From Chroococcidiopsidaceae cyanobacterium CP_BM_RX_35 (GTDB lineage Bacteria; Cyanobacteriota; Cyanobacteriia; Cyanobacteriales; Chroococcidiopsidaceae), in assembly GCA_019242465.1 (NCBI GenBank), contig JAFAVL010000620.1, forward strand, positions 1 to 11,161: a stretch of 11,161 nt of DNA, in the 5' to 3' direction. The translations under genes and the position numbers were made by a program. The notes under the pieces are model-generated. The model was given only the letters and a program-made list of their open reading frames with translations, ran no database searches and had not been told where the DNA came from. The first letter of the stretch is position 1. Each line of letters begins with the position of its first letter. Shown here piece by piece: positions 5,752 to 11,161 of the stretch.

Positions 5752-6285
5752 ATGCAGCAGTTATTCGTTCTTGCCGTCTTTCTATCTCTCCTCCAAGCGT
5801 GCTCCTACTCTCAGCCTTTCAGTCCTATGAGTGATTTACCAAAGACTTCTATTCATTCGTCACAACCTGAAACCCTCAGCATTGCCTCAACTCCTGAGCG
5901 TTCGGAGGTTGGATTTAACCTGAGTCAGCATCAATGGCACCATCGAGTCGTGCTGATTTTTGCGCCCTCGGAGCGATCACCTGCTTACCAGCAACAGATG
6001 CAACAGTGGCAAGCATATCCAGAGGGAATCCGAGAACGGGATCTCAAATTGGTAGAAGTATTAGTGACGGGAGAAAGTCGAGCCGATGGGCAACCCATCA
6101 CCCCAGCTTCGGCTGAACGTCTCAGACAACAATTTGGTATCACTCCAGAAGATTTTACCGTGATTCTGGTTGGCAAGGATGGCACTGAGAAACAACGGGA
6201 GCGGGTACCTGTTGATCCAACCGTGCTTTTTCGCACAATCGACGCTATGCCAATGCGCCAGCAAGAAATGCGTTCCCGACAGTAG
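5752..6285 (+). CDS. DUF4174 domain lipoprotein
   Basis: A 177-residue protein with a short hydrophobic signal (residues 3-16) and lipobox LQAC, so Cys17 is the likely lipidated residue. Residues about 58-170 match DUF4174: WHHRVVLIFAP (62-72), the ERDLKLVEV segment (95-103), FTVILVGKDG (135-144) and the diagnostic end DAMPMRQQEMR (164-174). DUF4174 looks like a thioredoxin-fold derivative, but no CxxC motif is present here, so disulfide chemistry is not indicated. Its function is unknown to me. The aldo/keto reductase gene begins nine bases after the stop and the two are probably co-transcribed. The ATG has only a weak AAGA ahead of it; the hydrophobic signal directly after it supports this start. 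Confidence 0.85.
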   Translation: MQQLFVLAVFLSLLQACSYSQPFSPMSDLPKTSIHSSQPETLSIASTPERSEVGFNLSQHQWHHRVVLIFAPSERSPAYQQQMQQWQAYPEGIRERDLKLVEVLVTGESRADGQPITPASAERLRQQFGITPEDFTVILVGKDGTEKQRERVPVDPTVLFRTIDAMPMRQQEMRSRQ

Positions 6286-6294
6286 CTTGAATGG

Positions 6295-7140
6295 ATGAAA
6301 ACTGCCATGCGAACTCTTGAACTGCCCTCTGGACAAGCAATTCCCATTCTTGGCATGGGTACTTGGCGGATGGGGGAAAATACCAAAAATCGCCAGAGCG
6401 AAATTGATGCCTTACGTTGTGGACTCGATCTGGGGCTTTCTCTAATTGACACTGCCGAAATGTATGGGGAAGGGGGTGCAGAAGAAGTGATCGCGGAAGC
6501 GATCGTTGATTGCCGCTCAGAAGTCTTCTTAGTCAGCAAGGTTTATCCGCACAATGCCTCGAAGCGAGGAGTAATCGCTGCCTGCGAACGGAGTCTTAAA
6601 CGGTTAAAAACAGACTACCTTGATCTCTATTTGCTGCACTGGCGTGGTTCTGTACCGTTGGCAGAGACGCTGGAAGCATTCCAGACGCTGCAACAAACAG
6701 GCAAAATTCGCAGCTATGGTGTGAGCAATTTTGATGTCGAGGATATGAAAGCAGCCAGCCATCTACAGGGTGGGGAAGCGATCGCAACCAATCAAGTTCT
6801 TTACAATCTGATGCGACGGGGAATTGAGTGGAATTTACTGCCCTGGTGTCGGCAACAAGGCATCCCTATCATGGCATATTCTCCCATTGAGCAAGGGCGG
6901 TTGCTGAACAATCGGACACTTAAAGCGATCGCTCAACAAAGAAGGATAACGACTGCGCAGGTAGCGATTGCCTGGCTGTTGCATCAAGACAGTGTGATTG
7001 TGATTCCTAAATCCAGTCACCTTGAGCATGTTGAGCAGAACCGGGCCGCTCTGGACCTGAAATTAAATGCTGAAGAACTGGATGCTCTGGATGCTGCCTT
7101 TCCACCACCCGCCAAATCTGTTCCGCTAGAGATGCTGTAG
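6295..7140 (+). CDS. Aldo/keto reductase
   Basis: A 281-residue NADPH-dependent oxidoreductase with the (beta/alpha)8 aldo/keto reductase fold. The catalytic tetrad is complete: Asp52 and Tyr57 (IDTAEMYGEG), Lys82 (VSKVYP) and His115 (LLHWRG). Other family signatures are GVSNF (142-146), NQVLYN (166-171) and the cofactor-phosphate site IPKSSHLEHVEQN (237-249). Length and motifs put it with the short bacterial aldo/keto reductases such as YeaE, which reduce small aldehydes including methylglyoxal; the actual substrate is not determined. The gene follows the DUF4174 lipoprotein after nine bases. Start ATG 6295 is uncertain against in-frame ATG 6307; neither has a strong ribosome site. Confidence 0.92.
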   Translation: MKTAMRTLELPSGQAIPILGMGTWRMGENTKNRQSEIDALRCGLDLGLSLIDTAEMYGEGGAEEVIAEAIVDCRSEVFLVSKVYPHNASKRGVIAACERSLKRLKTDYLDLYLLHWRGSVPLAETLEAFQTLQQTGKIRSYGVSNFDVEDMKAASHLQGGEAIATNQVLYNLMRRGIEWNLLPWCRQQGIPIMAYSPIEQGRLLNNRTLKAIAQQRRITTAQVAIAWLLHQDSVIVIPKSSHLEHVEQNRAALDLKLNAEELDALDAAFPPPAKSVPLEML

Positions 7141-7256
7141 AGGGTACAGTTATAATTACTCAATCCTCAGCAGATCATTGGTAGCCTTCTGCAAAACAAC
7201 TAGCGCCACTAGCAAGTCTGCACAGGTCTGGTGAAAACTGCTTGGTGATGCATAAC

Positions 7257-7282
7257 GAGCGTTGCAGGGGCATGCAAAGCTC
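7257..7282. terminator. Possible hairpin terminator between convergent genes
   Basis: GAGC-G-TTGCA (7257-7266) pairs with TGCAA-A-GCTC (7273-7282) around the loop GGGGCA, nine base pairs with one mismatch. It lies 11 bases past the TspO stop on the minus strand and 116 bases past the reductase stop on the plus strand. Neither side has a good T-run, so termination is only suggested. Confidence 0.35.
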
Positions 7283-7293
7283 CCAACGTAGCA

Positions 7294-7770
7294 TTAAGCA
7301 TCTGCTGGATTAAGCTGGATCATTTCCCAGGTGGTATAAGTTCCAATCGGACTCCAAATAATGTAGGGTACAAGTAAGAGGGCTGCCCATCCAGAAGCAA
7401 CAGATAAGACTGCCAGGGTTAATAGGATGCCTAAAACGGCACCAGTCCCTCCGATAAACGTACCGACTTTGAGACTGCGGAGCCACAGCATCATTGCCGT
7501 GTAAGAGCAAGTTACCACTTCTAAAAGCAGGTAAGAGCCCATCAGTAGCCATGTTTTAGTACTACCTGGGTCTTTTTCCCATACAATATAAGCCGACCAA
7601 GCCCCGCACACAAAAATCACAGTCCAGATTACTGGGATCAGACGCTCAAAAGTTAGCCATCTGGGGCGACGCAAGCGGGCAAACCATCTGGCGTCACGAG
7701 GTCTGATCAAGCCACTACCCAGCGCTACTAATAGAGTTACACCCCCAATCACCATCCAGGATTTAATCAT
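7294..7770 (-). CDS. tspO: TspO/MBR family tryptophan-rich sensory protein
   Basis: A five-helix membrane protein of 158 residues, the normal TspO length. TspO proteins bind tetrapyrroles and related ligands and influence pigment and stress regulation in bacteria. Visible family features are the first helix (2-20), the ARWFARLRRPRWLTF loop with Trp29, Pro36 and Trp38, PVIWTVIF in helix 2 (46-53), Trp58, and the C-terminal WSPIGTYTTWEMIQLNP. The open frame continues upstream to a GTG at 7839. I chose the ATG at 7770 because the extra 23 residues are polar and unlike the family, and AAGG/TAGG lies just upstream. It sits 121 bp after the flippase-like gene on the same strand and may be read through from it or have its own promoter. 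Confidence 0.9.
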   Translation of the reverse strand: MIKSWMVIGGVTLLVALGSGLIRPRDARWFARLRRPRWLTFERLIPVIWTVIFVCGAWSAYIVWEKDPGSTKTWLLMGSYLLLEVVTCSYTAMMLWLRSLKVGTFIGGTGAVLGILLTLAVLSVASGWAALLLVPYIIWSPIGTYTTWEMIQLNPADA

Positions 7771-7891
7771 GCCGCCTACCTTTGCTACACCTTCTGTGTT
7801 AAAGCAGATGTAGGGATTGTGACAATTTTCCAGACGCACAGTAATCAGTCGTTGGATTGAGAAGAGCTATACATCAATCAAGATGAACTTG

Positions 7892-8812
7892 TCACAGCTT
7901 TCGCCCAAAATAGTATGCCAAGCCAAAGGCAGCGAGATCACCCATAATAGTTACAACTCGTAAAGTTAGTGATAAACCGATTGCTAGACCTGCTCCCAAT
8001 TCTTGGGAATACAAGTAGGATAAGACAGTTTCTCGAATGCCTAGCCCACCTGGAGCTCCCGGCATAATAAACCCAATAGTCCATGCTATAGCAAAGCCCC
8101 AAGTAAATTGATACCAATGCAATGTATCTACTCCCCAAAGCAGATTTAGCAGCAGCGATAAAGACAATCCAAATAAACTAAATATGACGATGTACAAAAT
8201 TACAGCCGCAGTTATTCGCCCAATATGTATGTAAGGTAGACACAAGTTAATCCACTTTCGAATTACCGATGAGAAGTTAGTTGTAATAAATAGGGTGGAT
8301 GCTAGCACGATAGTTGCAAGGAATAATATAAAAAATGTCTGTATATTCTGATTTCCGATCGTCATAGGGATAGATTGATGATTAAAGAATAGACCACCCC
8401 CACCAATAACAACACCCGTTACTATCATTAGAAACGTTTCAAAACCTGTGCTAAAAATAATTGCTTCAATTGGAATACCCTGTTGATGTCCTAATGCAAC
8501 CCGACCAACATATTGAAAAACATTCCCTGGTAAATACTTACCTATCTGCGATCGCCCTACCAAGACAAAAGCTTGCTTGATTCCAAGCAAAACACCTCCT
8601 CCCCTGATGAGAATAAGCCAGGCGAAACTTAAAACTGCAACTATAGTTGTACAAATTGCTGTAGCTAAAATCAAACTCAAAATTGACTTAGCATTCACTT
8701 TAAAGCTAGAAAGACTATGTAAATTTTTAACTAAATTATTTGTCAGGAATAACAGCGATAATGTGACCAGAAAATATCCAGCCCAACTTATAGTTCTTTT
8801 GAAATTACTCAT
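7892..8812 (-). CDS. Lysylphosphatidylglycerol-synthase-TM / flippase-like integral membrane protein
   Basis: A 306-residue protein with about eight hydrophobic helices (roughly 10-26, 45-69, 115-140, 159-177, 200-226, 238-250, 272-290 and a final one). It matches the membrane domain seen in MprF and in YbhN/UPF0104 proteins. Signatures are GKYLPGNVFQYVGR (91-104) and MPGAPGGLGIRE (250-261). There is no soluble aminoacyl-transferase domain, so it is not an MprF synthase. Stand-alone members often sit beside glycosyltransferases, and transport of a lipid-linked intermediate has been proposed for relatives. The gene is last in a same-strand row after a methyltransferase (26 bp gap) and a GT2 enzyme, which fits export or modification of a lipid-linked glycan. 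The ATG has no evident ribosome site. Confidence 0.85.
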   Translation of the reverse strand: MSNFKRTISWAGYFLVTLSLLFLTNNLVKNLHSLSSFKVNAKSILSLILATAICTTIVAVLSFAWLILIRGGGVLLGIKQAFVLVGRSQIGKYLPGNVFQYVGRVALGHQQGIPIEAIIFSTGFETFLMIVTGVVIGGGGLFFNHQSIPMTIGNQNIQTFFILFLATIVLASTLFITTNFSSVIRKWINLCLPYIHIGRITAAVILYIVIFSLFGLSLSLLLNLLWGVDTLHWYQFTWGFAIAWTIGFIMPGAPGGLGIRETVLSYLYSQELGAGLAIGLSLTLRVVTIMGDLAAFGLAYYFGRKL

Positions 8813-8838
8813 ATTTAATTAGATAAGATATAATTAAG

Positions 8839-9480
8839 TCAGACATGCATTCTTGTTCGGCAAAGCACTACAATCCATGGTAAAGGTGTAAGTACCTTTA
8901 TAATATCCACATAATTACTTAAAAAGTGAATAAAGCTAGCTTTTGACCACCGCTGAACATGTCCAGGCGTATTTCCTAATCGAGTTATATATTTGCCTCG
9001 GGCTAAATTTAGAATACTCCAAATAGGTTCATGAGGTACACTCACAACTAAATAGGGACTTGCTAAGTGACATAAGACTTCTAAAGCCCGTCTAGGATGT
9101 TCTAAGTGTTCCAAAACTTCACAACATATTACCAGTTCAGCTGCATCTTGCTCAAATGATAAATCATAAATACTAGCAGTCTTAAAATTGATATCTACTC
9201 CAGTTTGAATTGAGTTATCTCTAGCCAAGCTAACTACCTGTTGGGATAAATCACAGGCACGTAAATGTAATTCTGGATGCCGTGTAGCTAAAGCTATACT
9301 TAAATGCCCTTCACCACAACCTATTTCATGAAGAGCGCAAGCATTTGTCGAAACAACAAGATTGTCAACTGTACGAATAAAACTTTCTACAAGATATCTT
9401 TCAACTGGATTAGCTGTCCCATATTTATCATATATGTTTCCAGCAATTATTCCATCTTCAATAATTAACTTCTTTTTCAT
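8839..9480 (-). CDS. Class I SAM-dependent methyltransferase
   Basis: A 213-residue soluble enzyme of the Methyltransf_11/23 type. Motif I is HEIGCGEGHLS (51-61). The acidic residue that contacts the adenosine ribose is Asp77 (RACDLS), and CCEVLEHLEHP (119-129) is the usual post-motif segment. The later GHVQRWS (173-179) is common in methyltransferases from polysaccharide clusters. The substrate is not readable. Its position between a GT2 sugar transferase and a flippase-like protein suggests methylation of a lipid-linked sugar or the lipid carrier intermediate. The leader is A/T-rich and has no clear ribosome site. Confidence 0.85.
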   Translation of the reverse strand: MKKKLIIEDGIIAGNIYDKYGTANPVERYLVESFIRTVDNLVVSTNACALHEIGCGEGHLSIALATRHPELHLRACDLSQQVVSLARDNSIQTGVDINFKTASIYDLSFEQDAAELVICCEVLEHLEHPRRALEVLCHLASPYLVVSVPHEPIWSILNLARGKYITRLGNTPGHVQRWSKASFIHFLSNYVDIIKVLTPLPWIVVLCRTRMHV

Positions 9481-9506
9481 TTGATTTTAAAATAAACAAC
9501 TCATAT

Positions 9507-9537
9507 ATAGTAGTTTTACACGCTTTTTTGAAGTCAA
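9507..9537 (-). promoter_or_regulatory. Weak promoter candidate ahead of the methyltransferase gene
   Basis: On the minus strand TTGACT (9537-9532) is followed after 19 bases by TACTAT (9512-9507), about 26 bases before the ATG at 9480. The -35 matches five of six bases, but the spacing is long and the region is very A/T-rich, so chance is plausible. If real, the methyltransferase and flippase genes could also be transcribed apart from the GT2 gene. Confidence 0.2.
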
Positions 9538-9549
9538 TTAAAAAATAAT

Positions 9550-10527
9550 TTATTTATCGCATCTACCATTACGCTTGGTTTCTCCCAGCTTTGCTTCTAG
9601 CCTTTGAATTCGTAGATTAAGTTTCTCCAATAATTTTCTATTAACATCCATCAAGTCTGCTAATAAACCTAAAACAAAGAAATGGAAGCCTAAACCAGTC
9701 AAGACAGATGCAAGAATTAGGGATTGGATCTTACCTTGACCCTCACCTATTAAATATAAATACAAAAATCGTAAATTAATTATCATTCCCAAACCAAATA
9801 AAATAGCTCCTATTCTGACAAAAAATCTAAATGGTCTGTACGTTACAAAAATACGTAAAATCGTGAAAACAGAGATTATTACATAACTATGAATACTTTT
9901 AATTAAGCGTGATTTACGAGTTTTTCCATTAACTCGTATAGGTACAGAAGTGATGGCAATGCCTTTTTGACCAGCTTGAATGATAGTTTCTAGTGTATAA
10001 GTATAGTCATTAAACACATTCAGCTGCATTGCTGCATTCAGAGACATTGCCCGAAATCCACTCGTCGCATCGGGGACCTTAGTGTTGCTAACAACACACA
10101 CAACCCAACTACCTAGCTTTTGCAAAAACTTTTTAGTAGAGGAAAAATGCTGAATTTTTGCAATTGGTCGAGCCCCAATCACAATATCTGCTTCTTCAGC
10201 CAAAATTGGTTCAATGAGTTTGCATATATCATCAGCACAATATTGATTATCTGCATCTGTATTGACAATAATATCTGCTCCTTTAGTCATACAAGTTTCT
10301 ATACCTGCCATAAACGCTCTCGCTAAACCACAATTTTGAGGAAACTTGACTATGTGATCGACATTATAAGCTTTTGCTACTCCAATCGTGTTGTCGGTGC
10401 TACCATCATCAATAACTAGCCATTCAACAGAGTCTATGCCAGGAATTTTACGAGGTAGTTCAGAAAGAGTCGTTCCCAAAGTTTTCTCTTCATTAAAACA
10501 AGGAATTTGAATGATTAATTTAGTCAA
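9550..10527 (-). CDS. GT2 family glycosyltransferase, polyprenyl-phosphate sugar transferase type (DPM1/GtrB-like)
   Basis: A 325-residue membrane-attached enzyme that transfers a sugar from a nucleotide sugar to a lipid phosphate, judging by its family. The GT-A domain shows IPCFNEE (8-14), IDDGSTDNT (39-47), the metal-binding DAD (91-93, inside NTDADNQY) and TSGFRAMS (155-162). Two hydrophobic segments follow (about 235-260 and 270-292) and then a charged, probably coiled-coil tail with heptad leucines (about 299-316). The start is TTG at 10527: GGAGG (10539-10535) lies seven bases upstream and the protein then begins MTKLIIQIPC. The frame could also open at a TTG at 10557, but that has no ribosome site and would overlap the upstream gene. 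Substrate sugar unknown. The upstream gene ends 16 bases before, so these two are one transcript. Confidence 0.9.
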   Translation of the reverse strand: MTKLIIQIPCFNEEKTLGTTLSELPRKIPGIDSVEWLVIDDGSTDNTIGVAKAYNVDHIVKFPQNCGLARAFMAGIETCMTKGADIIVNTDADNQYCADDICKLIEPILAEEADIVIGARPIAKIQHFSSTKKFLQKLGSWVVCVVSNTKVPDATSGFRAMSLNAAMQLNVFNDYTYTLETIIQAGQKGIAITSVPIRVNGKTRKSRLIKSIHSYVIISVFTILRIFVTYRPFRFFVRIGAILFGLGMIINLRFLYLYLIGEGQGKIQSLILASVLTGLGFHFFVLGLLADLMDVNRKLLEKLNLRIQRLEAKLGETKRNGRCDK

Positions 10528-10539
10528 TTCATAACCTCC
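10525..10539 (-). promoter_or_regulatory. Ribosome site that fixes a TTG start for the GT2 gene
   Basis: GGAGG (10539-10535) is seven bases before TTG (10527-10525). Between them an out-of-frame ATG (10532-10530) begins a two-codon frame, ATG-AAT-TGA, only two bases after GGAGG and so poorly placed for initiation. Its stop overlaps the TTG start. Confidence 0.75.
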
Positions 10540-10543
10540 GAGA

Positions 10544-11161
10544 TTAGTTATCTCCAACTAGTTTGATACCTAATATTGCTACTCCGAGAGTGCGTGAATC
10601 CTGAGATCCCTCAATCATCTTCTCCGGATTCCAAGTATCACTAAGTAGCTCTATTGTTGCTGTCTTCTCCAGCTTGACATCAGTAAGATTAAGAGTATTT
10701 GACCAATTTCCACTTTTTAGTTGATCATTAAATAACTCCTTGCCGTTTACTTTTACAGAGAGCCTCGTGCCTTTTGGTCCAGTTGATGCCAGCTCAATTG
10801 CAAGTGCTTTGGGTAGGCGTTGTTCATCTAATGGAATTACCAGCTTTGCTCTCCCATCGCTCCAGCGAAATGGTGTGCTACCAAGCCATTCCTGAACAGA
10901 GAAACCAGACTCTTGTAAATCCCAAAACCACTCTGCACCGAGAACGACATCGAGATAATCTACATGAGAGAGCCCTGAAACTTTGTATAAGCTGACTGTT
11001 TTTTGTTCATTCAAAATCTCTTTAGGTAAAGGTTTTACCGTACTCTCGACAAAAGAGCGTGACAGTACGAGTTCGTCCAACTTACTGTTTTGCCAGTTTA
11101 GGGTTTTAAATTTACCTAATTGTTCTTCATTGAGTAGGTAGACAGGCTTTTGCTCCCTTAT
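10544..11161 (-). CDS. C-terminal part of a surface-glycan protein, probably a GT-C-type membrane glycosyltransferase
   Basis: The frame is open to the right edge, so the 5' end is missing; 205 residues are visible. There is no membrane helix in this part. After KPVYLLNEEQL (5-15) comes a short alpha/beta stretch ending in KTVSLYKVSG (54-63). A beta-rich domain follows with WFWDLQESGF (78-87), FRWSDGRAKLVIP (98-110), VNGKELF (138-144) and SRTLGVAILGIKL (189-201). Such domains, like small carbohydrate-binding sandwiches, occur as tails on large ArnT/PMT-type glycosyltransferases of bacterial polysaccharide clusters. The strand-loop with PVYLL resembles the end of their periplasmic part. This assignment is inference from the tail and from the GT2 gene 16 bp downstream, which could supply a polyprenyl-phosphate sugar donor to such an enzyme. 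Confidence 0.45.
   Translation of the reverse strand: MREQKPVYLLNEEQLGKFKTLNWQNSKLDELVLSRSFVESTVKPLPKEILNEQKTVSLYKVSGLSHVDYLDVVLGAEWFWDLQESGFSVQEWLGSTPFRWSDGRAKLVIPLDEQRLPKALAIELASTGPKGTRLSVKVNGKELFNDQLKSGNWSNTLNLTDVKLEKTATIELLSDTWNPEKMIEGSQDSRTLGVAILGIKLVGDN

Noticed and set aside
5985..6539. Long minus-strand open frame over the DUF4174 and reductase genes
   Set aside because: Serine/arginine-rich shadow of two well-supported plus-strand genes, with no domain.
7771..7839. N-terminal extension of TspO from a GTG at 7839
   Set aside because: The 23 extra residues are polar and unlike TspO; the ATG at 7770 has a ribosome site and gives the standard family length.
8815..8837. Inverted repeat TTAATTA/TAATTAA between the methyltransferase and flippase genes
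   Set aside because: Made only of A and T in an A/T-rich gap; such matches are expected by chance and the stem would be weak.

Overview
The window reads as cyanobacterial chromosome. Five perfect copies of the palindrome GCGATCGC (HIP1-type, starting at 159, 4359, 6778, 6925 and 8548) lie scattered through it. Several encoded families are typical of, or frequent in, cyanobacteria: a stand-alone Mo-dependent-nitrogenase C-terminal-domain protein, TspO, a DUF4174 lipoprotein and a VanX-type dipeptidase. A filamentous or Chroococcidiopsis-like genus is possible, but the sequence does not fix it. No rRNA, tRNA, transposase, phage gene or CRISPR array was seen.

Region 1 (1-2071): the left edge carries the 5' end of an HldE-like sugar kinase and, overlapping it upstream, a GmhB-type heptose-bisphosphate phosphatase. 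Both are on the minus strand and point to ADP-heptose or related nucleotide-sugar synthesis for surface glycans. Divergent from them is a stand-alone acyltransferase of the NRPS-condensation/alcohol-acetyltransferase superfamily. The 64-bp divergent gap has a good TATAAT box and overlaps a perfect 9-bp inverted repeat.

Region 2 (2072-4610): a small Mo-nitro_C protein (minus), a HAD phosphatase (plus) whose start codon sits in the 3' arm of a 9-bp hairpin, a strong intrinsic terminator (3774-3810), and a complete VanX-family D-Ala-D-Ala dipeptidase.

Region 3 (4611-7293): a lipoprotein with two tandem 17-residue linker repeats followed by about six degenerate beta-hairpin units and a C-terminal helix (minus). 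Next comes a 388-bp gap with one possible 29-residue membrane peptide. A plus-strand pair follows: a DUF4174 lipoprotein and an aldo/keto reductase, 9 bp apart.

Region 4 (7294-11161), all minus strand: read in the direction of transcription, the C-terminal part of a large protein probably belonging to a membrane glycosyltransferase system, a GT2 polyprenyl-phosphate sugar transferase (TTG start with an ideal ribosome site), a class I methyltransferase, and an LPG-synthase-TM/flippase-like membrane protein. TspO lies 121 bp further downstream. The first four look like a surface-polysaccharide or glycolipid operon and are clearly A/T-richer than region 3.

No clearly new multi-gene system is evident. 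The best leads are the repeat lipoprotein resembling the tubby/LURP-one layout, the hairpin over the HAD start codon, the inverted repeat in the divergent promoter, and the unassigned acyltransferase and membrane peptide.
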